Shown here: positions 1-7,796 of the stretch, one piece after another
How positions within the stretch are numbered: the stretch's first letter is position 1
Layout of the letters: each line of letters opens with the position of its first letter
Assembly: GCF_014322765.1 (NCBI RefSeq)
Contig: NZ_JAASTZ010000007.1
Span: 62,001-126,000 of the forward strand
Origin: Listeria immobilis
GTDB lineage: Bacteria > Bacillota > Bacilli > Lactobacillales > Listeriaceae
DNA length: 64,000 nt
Direction: 5' to 3'
Notes under the pieces: generated by a model
The model's database searches: none
Seen by the model: the letters and a program-made list of their open reading frames with translations, nothing else
Told to the model about the DNA's origin: nothing
Program-made: the position numbers and the translations under genes

Positions 1-307
1 GAATCCAGCCAGTGAGAAGTGCGCTAAAAATAAAGCCAATAATAAAGCCGCCAGTTGGTCCAAATATAATACCAATTCCAGCAGTCATTCCTTGAAATAC
101 TGGAATACCAACAGCACCCAAAATTATGTAAACTATGACAGAAATAGTACCATGTTTCGCACCAAGTATAGTTGCTGCTAAACCAACAGCAAATGTCTGA
201 CCAGTAAGAGGTATTGGACCAAGTGGGATGGCAACTTGGGCAAGTAAGGCAATAATCACCGCAAAAAGCGAATCCACCACTAAAAATTTTAACTTTTGAT
301 CTCGCAT
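1..307 (-). CDS. bioY: BioY biotin transporter substrate-binding subunit (partial)
   Basis: This is the N-terminal ~102 residues of BioY, the membrane S component that captures biotin for an ECF-type ABC importer. The rest lies outside the window. The visible protein starts MRDQKLKFLVV and is strongly hydrophobic. It carries the family-typical IPLGPIPLTGQTF segment, followed by LGAKHGTISV and further Gly-rich membrane helices. The ATG at 307 has an AGGAG ribosome-binding site about nine bases upstream. A BirA-like palindrome lies just upstream, which fits biotin-repressed expression. The overlapping reading of similar length in another frame is a shadow with no family features. Confidence 0.93.
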   Translation of the reverse strand, partial: MRDQKLKFLVVDSLFAVIIALLAQVAIPLGPIPLTGQTFAVGLAATILGAKHGTISVIVYIILGAVGIPVFQGMTAGIGIIFGPTGGFIIGFIFSALLTGWI

Positions 308-326
308 AATAAAACCACTCCTTAAA

Positions 327-355
327 TGTAAACTTATTACTTAGATAGGTTAACA
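327..355. promoter_or_regulatory. BirA-like biotin operator upstream of bioY
   Basis: Half-sites TGTAAAC (327-333) and GTTAACA (349-355) form an inverted repeat with one mismatch and a 15-base spacer. This matches the B. subtilis-type BirA operator, which is TGTTAAC, 15 bases, GTTAACA. It lies 20 bases upstream of the bioY start, so biotin-loaded BirA should repress the gene. Pattern match only. Confidence 0.75.
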
Positions 356-468
356 TTTATTTAAACAAAAAACAATACTACTTTTTTAAACCAGTACCTT
401 GCATTGAACACTAGTGTATGATAAACTATAGCAGTACTGAATAATATATAGTAGTGGTCAGTTATTAC

Positions 469-483
469 TAGTAGAAAATACTA
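469..483. promoter_or_regulatory. short inverted repeat, possible PadR operator
   Basis: TAGTA and TACTA flank a five-base spacer just upstream of the padR-like gene's ribosome-binding site (GGAGGG near 490). PadR proteins commonly autoregulate through short dyads close to the start. The arms are only five bases, so chance is a real alternative. Confidence 0.3.
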
Positions 484-501
484 CCGAATGGAGGGACTAG
501 C

Positions 502-834
502 ATGGATGTAAACCCACAATTTAAAAAAGGTGTATTAGAGCTATGTTGTTTATTTTTAATACAGAAAAAAGATTGTTATGGCTATGAGCTAGCAAATCAA
601 GTTTCCAAATATATCGAGGTAGCAGAAGGTGCTATTTATCCTGTACTTAGAAGACTTGTTAAAGAAGAATATTGTTCAACCTATTTAGTTGAGTCAAATG
701 AAGGACCATCAAGAAAATATTATCAGCTAACTGTAAAAGGTGAGATTTACTTAAATGAGCTTATCTCAGAATGGAATAATTTTACTGATAGTGTTGCCAA
801 GCTTTTAACTGAGGGGGAAGCGGAAAATGAATAA
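502..834 (+). CDS. PadR-family transcriptional regulator
   Basis: A 110-residue winged-helix protein of the short PadR subfamily, which usually lacks a long C-terminal dimerisation extension. Visible family features are YGYELANQVS (about residues 27-36), EGAIYPVLRRL (42-52, recognition helix) and RKYYQLTVKGE (wing). It overlaps the next gene by eight bases. PadR/DUF1700/DUF4097 is a recurrent trio in Firmicutes in which PadR represses the operon, often in response to envelope stress or antibiotics. ATG follows GGAGGGAC at good spacing. No ligand can be assigned. Confidence 0.88.
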   Translation: MDVNPQFKKGVLELCCLFLIQKKDCYGYELANQVSKYIEVAEGAIYPVLRRLVKEEYCSTYLVESNEGPSRKYYQLTVKGEIYLNELISEWNNFTDSVAKLLTEGEAENE

Positions 835-1417
835 ACAAGATTTTCTAAATGAATTAAATCAACGTCTAGAATTGCTTGATTCGAAAGAGCGTAGGGAGTT
901 GCTTTCAGATTATCAAGAGCACTTCAGAAATGGGCTAGAAGAGGGTAAAAGCGAGGAACAAATTGTGTTTGACCTCGGAACACCAGAAGAAATTGCAGCA
1001 GATATTTTAAATGAGCGCGATATTAAAGAGGAAAAAGTAGAGAACGATTACTATTATGTCCCAAGAAAAAATCAAACAGAAAATAGATCAACAGGAAGAC
1101 AATTATTAATAGGTGTAGGTTTGTTTTTCTTAGATGTTTGTCTAATTATTCCCATCATAGTTTCGTTATGGGCTGTTTCGATTTCATTATGGGCAACAGT
1201 CGGCTCATTTTTCCTTACACCAATACTACTTGGAATAAGCCTATTATTTGGCATGGATTTTGAAATGTATCAAATGTTTATTTCAATTGGTCTTGTCGGA
1301 CTTGGATTAATGCTACTATTTGTTACAAGTTCACTATTTCAATTCACTAAAAAAGCAACAATAGGAATTATTCAATGGCATAAATTTGCAGTAAAGGGAG
1401 GCGGGAAAAATGCCTAA
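827..1417 (+). CDS. DUF1700 (HAAS-type) membrane protein
   Basis: A 196-residue protein with a soluble N-terminal helical domain (about 1-65) of the DUF1700/HAAS type, recognisable by MNKQDFLNELNQRLELL, an E-rich amphipathic helix and DLGTPEEIAADIL. A linker follows, then three membrane helices near residues 92-118, 120-142 and 150-172. HAAS domains are thought to pass signals to partner PadR regulators or neighbouring membrane proteins. The gene overlaps both neighbours by eight bases, indicating translational coupling in a three-gene operon. The biochemical role is unknown. Confidence 0.8.
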   Translation: MNKQDFLNELNQRLELLDSKERRELLSDYQEHFRNGLEEGKSEEQIVFDLGTPEEIAADILNERDIKEEKVENDYYYVPRKNQTENRSTGRQLLIGVGLFFLDVCLIIPIIVSLWAVSISLWATVGSFFLTPILLGISLLFGMDFEMYQMFISIGLVGLGLMLLFVTSSLFQFTKKATIGIIQWHKFAVKGGGKNA

Positions 1418-2510
1418 AAAACATTGGAGAAGCAAATTATTTTTCGCTGGTTTAGTATTATTTATTATTGGTGCAATCGGCGTTGTGTTTACAATGAAAT
1501 CTGGAGCAATGATTGAAAAAGGCGAATCATTGACGAAAACTTGGGATTTAGCGGATTCTGATATTAGTAAAATTACTTTTTCTTCCAATCGCGATACATT
1601 AATCGAATGGAAAAAAAGCACTAATGGAAAAAACTATGTAGAGCTTAGTGGAAATTATTCCAAAAAAGATAAAGAAGACATTGAAAAATTAAATGCCACA
1701 TCATCTAATGGGACTTCTTTTGATTTAACTGTGCCAGAAGAAATGGTTTGGTTTAATTTTGGGAAAATATATGCATATGGAAAACAAACACTCACTGTCT
1801 ATTTAACAGAAGATACAGAACTAAGTGACTTACAACTAAAATCAGATTCTGGCGATATGACCGTTTCTAATTTCAAAGCTAATAATTTTGTAAGCTCAAC
1901 AAGTTCAGGAGAATTAAAAGTAAATAAAATTGAAGCAGCTAGCGTAAAGGCATCATCAACCTCTGGGGATATTGATTTAGTAGACATAAAGGGTGATACA
2001 AACGTTGAAACGAACTCAGGTGAAACAAATATCACTCAAGTAACTGGTGATTTAACGGTAGATGGTAATTCAGGAGACGTAACAGTTTCAGGAGTGAAAG
2101 CAAAAAACACAAAAATCGCTATAGAGTCTGGCGAAATAGAGCTTTCTAATAGCGAAATTATGGATCTAGCCACATTAACTTCAAGCTCTGGAGATATTTC
2201 AACTCTTGATGTAAAAGGGAAAATGCAGGTGGAATCAAGCTCGGGTTCTGTTGAGTTAGAGCAACTTACAAGTAATCTAAATGTTAAAACAAGCTCTGGC
2301 GATATAGATGCTTCATTCATAAATGGAGCTAAAGACATTCAAGTAAATACAGGCTCAGGTGAAGTAGATTTGAAAGTACCTGCTAGCTATAAAGCCATTT
2401 ATGAAGTAAATACAAGTTCTGGTTCAGTGAAAAAACCAACAAGTGATTCAAATACGAAAAATCGAGTTACCATTGACTCTAGTTCTGGTGATATTACAAT
2501 CGAAAAATAA
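1410..2510 (+). CDS. DUF4097 (LiaG-like) membrane-anchored beta-helix protein
   Basis: A 366-residue protein with one N-terminal membrane anchor (about 8-30) and an extracellular domain built from a roughly 20-residue repeat. The repeat is marked by SSSGD, SGEI or SGS turns at least ten times from residue 145 to the end, which indicates a right-handed beta-helix. This is the DUF4097 fold seen in LiaG-like proteins of envelope-stress operons. The ATG follows GGGAGGCGGG and overlaps the DUF1700 stop. A strong terminator follows directly, so it closes the PadR operon. Probable role: surface sensor or scaffold; the function is not established. Confidence 0.8.
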   Translation: MPKKHWRSKLFFAGLVLFIIGAIGVVFTMKSGAMIEKGESLTKTWDLADSDISKITFSSNRDTLIEWKKSTNGKNYVELSGNYSKKDKEDIEKLNATSSNGTSFDLTVPEEMVWFNFGKIYAYGKQTLTVYLTEDTELSDLQLKSDSGDMTVSNFKANNFVSSTSSGELKVNKIEAASVKASSTSGDIDLVDIKGDTNVETNSGETNITQVTGDLTVDGNSGDVTVSGVKAKNTKIAIESGEIELSNSEIMDLATLTSSSGDISTLDVKGKMQVESSSGSVELEQLTSNLNVKTSSGDIDASFINGAKDIQVNTGSGEVDLKVPASYKAIYEVNTSSGSVKKPTSDSNTKNRVTIDSSSGDITIEK

Positions 2511-2518
2511 TAAATTCT

Positions 2519-2550
2519 GTGCGCTAATTACTTTATTAGCGCATTTTTTT
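2519..2550 (+). terminator. Rho-independent terminator of the PadR operon
   Basis: GCGCTAAT (2521-2528) pairs with ATTAGCGC (2535-2542), followed by a run of seven T. It lies ten bases past the DUF4097 stop. Confidence 0.9.
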
Positions 2551-2615
2551 ATGAAAAAGGGGTAAAGTCAGTTAAACTGTTTTATCAATTTGTGCAAGTG
2601 GAAGGAGAATAGGCG

Positions 2616-3116
2616 ATGGACTTTCAGATTAGAAAAGCAACAAACACAGATGCTGAAGCCATTCAACATGTAGCAATCACTTCATGGCACCACACCTATC
2701 AAGAATTAATCCCAAGTGAAGTACAAGATGGTTTTTTAGACAAATTTTATAATGTTGAAACACTTCATAATCGTATTTCAGCGACACCTTTTGCAGTTTT
2801 AGAGCAAGGAGACAGCGTGATTGGATTCGCAAATTTTATTGAACTTGAAAAAGGGAAAAGTGAGCTCGCAGCATTTTATTTATTGCCAGAAGTAACGCAG
2901 CGAGGACTGGGCACTGAACTTTTAGAAGTAGGAATGACTTTGTTTCATGTGCCATTACCAATGTTTGTTAATGTGGAAAAAGGTAATGAAACAGCTATTC
3001 ATTTTTATTTAGCAAAAGGGTTCATTATAGTGGAGGAATTTACGGAAGATTTTTATGGATATCCGCTAGAAACGATTCGAATGAACTTAAATCATCATGC
3101 TTTTGAAGAAGAATAA
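2616..3116 (+). CDS. GNAT-family N-acetyltransferase
   Basis: A 166-residue single-domain GNAT acyl-CoA transferase. N-terminal [14 protein letters not shown] is the usual beta1-alpha1 start. The acetyl-CoA loop appears as [15 protein letters not shown] (motif A, about residues 89-103), and the C-terminal [14 protein letters not shown] matches the family's conserved end. The substrate cannot be read from sequence. It stands alone between two terminators, with ATG after AAGGAGA. Confidence 0.85.
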   Translation: MDFQIRKATNTDAEAIQHVAITSWHHTYQELIPSEVQDGFLDKFYNVETLHNRISATPFAVLEQGDSVIGFANFIELEKGKSELAAFYLLPEVTQRGLGTELLEVGMTLFHVPLPMFVNVEKGNETAIHFYLAKGFIIVEEFTEDFYGYPLETIRMNLNHHAFEEE

Positions 3117-3165
3117 AAAAATGTCTATTCTAGTTGAATAAATCAATTGGAATAGACATTTTTTT
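3115..3165. terminator. bidirectional terminator
   Basis: ATGTCTATTC (3121-3130) and GAATAGACAT (3150-3159) form a perfect 10-base stem flanked by A and T runs. It serves the GNAT gene on the plus strand and the convergent membrane-protein gene on the minus strand. Confidence 0.88.
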
Positions 3166-3550
3166 ATTTGGTTGCAGCTTTTCCACTGGCGCGATTTCCA
3201 CCACGTAAGAAAAAGAAAATAATTGCTAAAATAGCCATAATACATCCACCAAGCACAGATATTCCTACAGAAATAAACATACCTGCAACTTGAATAATGC
3301 TAAGAATAATGACGGTAACGACAACCCCATAAGCAAATCCCCAAATAGTGAAGGTGAAATAGCTAGCCTTGTTACTAAAACCATAAAATATTTCGCCAAG
3401 TGTAGAGGCGACTAAAATAACAGGAGCAGCAAAGAGGATAGCAGAGAAAATGAGTTGTGGCGTGACGTTTTCATAAAGAATAGTTTCAATTAAAAGTGCA
3501 GAAAAAATACCTAAAACAAAAATAGATAAGTAAGCCAAAATAAAACGCAT
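3164..3550 (-). CDS. small four-helix membrane protein, unknown function
   Basis: A 128-residue protein with four predicted membrane helices, starting MRFILAYLSIFVLG and ending in a short basic tail (RGGNRASGKAATK). I do not recognise the family. The ATG at 3550 is preferred over an in-frame TTG at 3565, because the TTG codon directly abuts the GGGAGG ribosome-binding site that serves the ATG. Its 3' end shares the bidirectional terminator with the GNAT gene. Confidence 0.65.
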   Translation of the reverse strand: MRFILAYLSIFVLGIFSALLIETILYENVTPQLIFSAILFAAPVILVASTLGEIFYGFSNKASYFTFTIWGFAYGVVVTVIILSIIQVAGMFISVGISVLGGCIMAILAIIFFFLRGGNRASGKAATK

Positions 3551-3601
3551 AAAAAAACCTCCCAAAGTACACTATATTATAGCATAAATTAGGTGGTTTG
3601 C

Positions 3602-3946
3602 TTAACAACTAGCCCAATTATCCTCTGAATGCTTTACTATACAAGTAATACCACGAATCAAGTTAAAAAGAAGAATAGTAACATTTAGAACAACAATAAA
3701 AAATACACTAGCTAATGACAAAAATGGAACTGTATCCGAACTATTAGTGCTAAATGACACATAATTATAAAGTAGAAAAGTAACAATCATTCCGATAACA
3801 AAGGTAGTATGTGTTAGAAGCGCCCATTTAGCATGATGTTTCATTTCTTTGCCTTTTATAGAGAAAAGAAGAATACCAGGAGTGATAATAGGACTAAAAA
3901 AAATACTAAAATAACATAAAGCATACATTATTTTTTTATTAAGCAT
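3602..3946 (-). CDS. DUF4870-type membrane protein
   Basis: A 114-residue protein with three predicted membrane helices. The layout resembles DUF4870: an N-terminal helix with paired prolines (FSPIITPGILLF), a charged loop with HHAKWALLTHTTF, then two hydrophobic helices. These are general membrane proteins without known activity. Its stop lies about 50 bases upstream of the neighbouring membrane-protein start on the same strand, so the two may be cotranscribed. Confidence 0.65.
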   Translation of the reverse strand: MLNKKIMYALCYFSIFFSPIITPGILLFSIKGKEMKHHAKWALLTHTTFVIGMIVTFLLYNYVSFSTNSSDTVPFLSLASVFFIVVLNVTILLFNLIRGITCIVKHSEDNWASC

Positions 3947-4060
3947 GTCACATCTAACCTTTCATTGGTTTATATCTATAGTATAGCGGGGAAATAAAAA
4001 AGAACCATCGAATTAGGTGACGATTTCCAAATGAAGCTGACAATTTTGTCATATAGGAAA

Positions 4061-4093
4061 AAACGCCCCTTCGAAAAGATCAAAGAGACGTTT
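4061..4093 (-). terminator. terminator of the MATE gene
   Basis: Read on the minus strand, an 11-base stem including G-U pairs (plus-strand arms 4061-4071 and 4083-4093) is followed by a six-T run. It sits immediately after the MATE stop codon. Confidence 0.75.
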
Positions 4094-4095
4094 GT

Positions 4096-5436
4096 TTATA
4101 TAATTGATTTTAATGACCAAACTTTACTTCGCCATCGTCTATACATTAAAACTGCTCGAACACCCTCATCAATAATATAGGCGAGCCAAACACCCACAAG
4201 TCCAAGCCCAACTGAAATTCCAAGTACATATGAAAACGGCAAACTAACAATCCACATTACAATTAGACCACATATGAATGGAAAACGAACATCTCCCGTA
4301 GAATTTAGACTACTGATAATAATGATATTAGTAGCACGCCCAAGTTCAAGGAAAATGGATAGTAAGAATAGCTCTTTTGTCATTGTAATAATTTCTGTAT
4401 TTGTTGTAAATAATCGCATAATTGGCTCAGCAAAAAGATAAATGGAAATGCTGATAATCGTCGCAACTACTAAACCAATCTTCCAACTACGAAGACCTTG
4501 TTTGTAGGCTTTATCAATTTCTTTTGCTCCAACTGCTCGTCCAATAATGATTTGTGAGGCTTGACCTAGCGCAATGGCAAACAAGGCGACAAATTGACTA
4601 ACTGTAGAGGCATAGACTTTTGTCGTTAGTGCTTCTGTTCCAAGTATGGCAATAATCGCTGTTACAACAAGCTGAGAACCAGCATAGGACAAGTTTTCGC
4701 CAGCAGATGGTAAACCAAGACGTAAAATCGAAAATAATAATTTTTTCGATACTTGTTCTAATTTCTTGAAATGGAAAGTATAGCCGATATATTTTCTTAA
4801 CATTAAAATCGCAAGCACCATACCAATGAAATTAGCCACTGCTGTAGAGATCCCAACACCAGCTACACCATAGTTTAAATAGGCAAGTGGTCCATAAAGA
4901 AATAAGTAATTACCAACAACATTGATAATACTAATTGTTACCGGCACTAAAATGGACTGCCTAACATAACCATGCGCCCGAAGAATAGGCAAAATGGATG
5001 CATGGATTGCAATAACAACGGAACTCCCACCAATAATTTCTAAAAACGGAGCACCAACTTCAACTAAATGTGGCGCGATTCCCATCCAGGTAAGAAAGCT
5101 TTTTGACATAAAAATGAAAATAATACTCATAACAATCCCAATTAAGAAAGCTACTACTAAGCCATTTGTAATAACATTTTCAATTTCTTTATGTTTTCTA
5201 GCACCTATCATTTGAGCAACAATTATTTGGACACCAACACTTATAAATCCATAAATAATAATAGAAATAACAAGAATTTGATTGGCTACCCCAGTCGCAG
5301 CAACTGCATCATCAGAATAATGTCCTAGCATAAAAACATCAATATAGCTAATCATCAGACGCAAAAATTGCTCTAAGAATATCGGCCAAGCAAGTGTAAA
5401 AAGGCTTAAACTGGCGACCTTTTGTACTGAACTCAC
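4096..5436 (-). CDS. MATE-family multidrug/cation efflux transporter
   Basis: A 446-residue, roughly 12-helix antiporter of the MATE (MatE) family, which exports cationic drugs using Na+ or H+ gradients. The two homologous halves each start with the family pattern: SLFTLAWPIFLEQFL near the N terminus and LFSILRLGLPSAGENLSYA in the middle. The GTG at 5436 is chosen because a strong GGGAGGGG ribosome-binding site lies five bases upstream. An upstream in-frame TTG at 5466 would make the site part of the coding region. It is monocistronic, with its own terminator. Confidence 0.9.
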   Translation of the reverse strand: MSSVQKVASLSLFTLAWPIFLEQFLRLMISYIDVFMLGHYSDDAVAATGVANQILVISIIIYGFISVGVQIIVAQMIGARKHKEIENVITNGLVVAFLIGIVMSIIFIFMSKSFLTWMGIAPHLVEVGAPFLEIIGGSSVVIAIHASILPILRAHGYVRQSILVPVTISIINVVGNYLFLYGPLAYLNYGVAGVGISTAVANFIGMVLAILMLRKYIGYTFHFKKLEQVSKKLLFSILRLGLPSAGENLSYAGSQLVVTAIIAILGTEALTTKVYASTVSQFVALFAIALGQASQIIIGRAVGAKEIDKAYKQGLRSWKIGLVVATIISISIYLFAEPIMRLFTTNTEIITMTKELFLLSIFLELGRATNIIIISSLNSTGDVRFPFICGLIVMWIVSLPFSYVLGISVGLGLVGVWLAYIIDEGVRAVLMYRRWRSKVWSLKSII

Positions 5437-5533
5437 ATTTTCCCCTCCCTTCTTATCTATACACAATTAAAGCCATTATAAGACAATTAAAGTTAAAAGT
5501 ATAGATTAATATTAAAATCCTTCAAGATATTGC

Positions 5534-5577
5534 TTGACAAAAAAATAATAAATCATATAATTAGTTAGGTAAACTAA
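5534..5577 (+). promoter_or_regulatory. promoter and putative MarR operator
   Basis: TTGACA (5534-5539), 16 bases, then TATAAT (5556-5561) form a near-consensus sigma-A promoter. It runs directly into the dyad TTAGTT-N5-AACTAA (5561-5577). A repressor bound there would cover the transcription start. This fits autoregulation of the marR-ABC operon by its first gene product. Confidence 0.8.
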
Positions 5578-5602
5578 TCAAATAACAGAAAGAAGTGGAG
5601 AA

Positions 5603-6064
5603 ATGTCTTCCGAAAATCAAGAATTGGGACACTCGGTTATCAAGGCTTTTATGAACTTTAAGCATGCCGAAATAAAGAGTTTTCAAATCCCAGGATATAG
5701 TAAATCCGAGACAAGATTTATTTTTATTTTATCACGTGGACTTAAAAGCCAAGGACCTAAAATTCGAGTTTCCGATCTTGGTCATATGCTTCGAATTTCC
5801 AAACCGAGCGTAACCCAAATGATACAATCGCTCGAAGGAAAGGGACTCATAAAACGTGTACAAAATCCAGATGACAAGCGTTCAATGTATGTAGAACTTA
5901 CAGAACATGGCGCAGGTGTATCAAAAAAAATGTTGGATGCGTTCCAAACTAGTTTTGAAGATATGCAAGAATTTTTAGGAGAAGACGACATGAAAAAGTT
6001 AATAACCCTACTAGAAAAACTAACAAATTACTTAAACACAAAATCCGAAAATAAGGAGGCGTAA
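5603..6064 (+). CDS. MarR-family regulator of the ABC exporter operon
   Basis: A 153-residue MarR winged-helix regulator. The recognition region is VSDLGHMLRISKPSVTQMIQSLEGKGLIKR, split over about residues 57-86, followed by the wing PDDKRSMYVELTEHG. It is the first gene of an operon with two ABC half-exporters seven bases downstream. An inverted repeat overlaps its promoter. By position it corresponds to lmo0606 in EGD-e (from memory). Expected role: repressor that releases the exporter genes when a toxic ligand binds. Confidence 0.9.
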   Translation: MSSENQELGHSVIKAFMNFKHAEIKSFQIPGYSKSETRFIFILSRGLKSQGPKIRVSDLGHMLRISKPSVTQMIQSLEGKGLIKRVQNPDDKRSMYVELTEHGAGVSKKMLDAFQTSFEDMQEFLGEDDMKKLITLLEKLTNYLNTKSENKEA

Positions 6065-6071
6065 ACCGCAA

Positions 6072-7796
6072 ATGATGAAATTAATGAAAAGATTAAAACC
6101 CTATTGGCTGAGTATTACAGTCGTATTAGTCCTTACTTTCGGGCAAGTTCTTGGTCAGCTTTATTTACCAACACTGATGTCCAATATTATTGACAAAGGG
6201 GTCGTAGAAGGAGATACCGCTTATATTTGGAGTACTGGAATGCGGATGTTACTCATATCCTTTGCGTCTGTTATTTTGTCAGTTATAGTTGTTTATCTTG
6301 CATCAAAAATTTCTATGGGATTTGGGAAAGATTTGCGAGATAAAATTTTTGCTAAAGTAGAGGATTTCTCCTTACAAGAGTTTGATAAAGTAGGAACTTC
6401 CTCACTAATTACTAGAACAACCAATGATGTTGTTCAAATTCAAAACGTACTATATATGATGATGCGATTAATGGTGATGGCACCAATTATGTTGCTTGGT
6501 GGAATTATTATGGCGGTGGGACGTGATGCCAAATTATCGCTCATTTTTGTTGTAGTTCTTCCTTTATTACTTATTTTAGTTGTGGCTCTTGGAAGTAAAG
6601 CCATGCCAATGTTTAAATCCCTTCAAAAGAAAATGGATAAATTAAACCGTGTTATTCGTGAAGGGTTGACGGGAATTCGGGTTGTACGCTCATTTAACCG
6701 TAATGAAGATGAGTTAGAAAAATTTGAAGATGCCAATGCCGATTATGCAAAAACGGCAATTAAGGTTAACCGATTGCTTTCTCTTATGAGTCCATTAATG
6801 ATGTTACTAATGAACTTAACATCCATTGCCATTGTTTGGATTGGTTCTATGTTTATTGGAAATGGTGATATGGAAGTAGGGGACTTAATGGCATTTATTC
6901 AATACGCAATGCAAATTATGATGTCCTTTATGATGTTATCAGCAGTATTTATCATGATTCCACGTGCTGGAGCTTCGGCAGAACGTATTAATGAAGTGCT
7001 AGATATGGAAGCGGAAATACTTAACCCAGCTAATCCAAAAACAACCACACCCCCAGCAAAACTTTCTTTTGATAACGTTACTTTCCGTTATGAAGGTGCT
7101 GAAAAACCGGTTATTGAAAACATTAGCTTTGAAGCAAAAGCAGGAGAGACAGTGGCTATTATCGGAAGTACTGGTGCCGGTAAGTCTACTTTAATCAACA
7201 TGATACCGCGTTTTTATGATGTTGAAAGTGGTGTTGTTAAAATAAATGGTATTGATGTACGCGAAATGGAGCAATCTAATTTGCGCCAAAAAATTGGTCT
7301 TGTGCCGCAAAAAGCTGTGTTATTTACGGGAACAATTGCTTCTAATATGCGCTACGGAAAAGAAGATGCGACAGATGAAGAAATCTGGGAAGCACTTCGA
7401 ACAGCTCAAGCAGAAAATTTTGTTTCTAAACAGTCAAATGGGCTTGATAGTCGCGTAGAACAAGGCGGTAATAACTTTTCTGGTGGACAAAAACAACGGC
7501 TCTCAATCGCTCGTTCTTTAATTAGAAAACCAGAGATTTATATATTTGATGATAGTTTCTCAGCACTTGATTTTAAAACAGATGCTAAACTTCGGGAGGC
7601 GCTTAAGAAAGAAACCACCGAAGCTGTTACACTTATTGTTGCACAACGAATTACCTCTGTCGTAAATTCTGACCAAATTATTGTGCTAAATGAAGGTAAA
7701 GTTGCAGGAATTGGCACACATGAAGAATTAAAAGAGAACAATCAGATTTATCAAGAAATCATGAGGTCACAGCTGTCAGAGGAGGAAATCGCATGA
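6072..7796 (+). CDS. ABC exporter half-transporter with a degenerate ATP site
   Basis: A 574-residue half-exporter: six membrane helices (about 1-310), then a nucleotide-binding domain. Walker A is GSTGAGKST and the signature is FSGGQKQRLS. Walker B reads IYIFDDSFSALD, with Asp in place of the catalytic Glu, and the switch His is Gln (VAQRIT). This is the non-hydrolysing half typical of heterodimeric exporters such as LmrC/BmrC. It overlaps the next gene by four bases (ATGA), whose product carries the competent Walker B. Known pairs export lipophilic drugs; the cargo here is unknown. It matches lmo0607 by order. Confidence 0.92.
   Translation: MMKLMKRLKPYWLSITVVLVLTFGQVLGQLYLPTLMSNIIDKGVVEGDTAYIWSTGMRMLLISFASVILSVIVVYLASKISMGFGKDLRDKIFAKVEDFSLQEFDKVGTSSLITRTTNDVVQIQNVLYMMMRLMVMAPIMLLGGIIMAVGRDAKLSLIFVVVLPLLLILVVALGSKAMPMFKSLQKKMDKLNRVIREGLTGIRVVRSFNRNEDELEKFEDANADYAKTAIKVNRLLSLMSPLMMLLMNLTSIAIVWIGSMFIGNGDMEVGDLMAFIQYAMQIMMSFMMLSAVFIMIPRAGASAERINEVLDMEAEILNPANPKTTTPPAKLSFDNVTFRYEGAEKPVIENISFEAKAGETVAIIGSTGAGKSTLINMIPRFYDVESGVVKINGIDVREMEQSNLRQKIGLVPQKAVLFTGTIASNMRYGKEDATDEEIWEALRTAQAENFVSKQSNGLDSRVEQGGNNFSGGQKQRLSIARSLIRKPEIYIFDDSFSALDFKTDAKLREALKKETTEAVTLIVAQRITSVVNSDQIIVLNEGKVAGIGTHEELKENNQIYQEIMRSQLSEEEIA

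Noticed and set aside
24-356. A 110-residue minus-strand frame at the window start rich in Cys, Trp and Tyr
   Set aside because: It is a frame shadow of bioY; the frame starting at 307 has the ribosome-binding site and BioY motifs.
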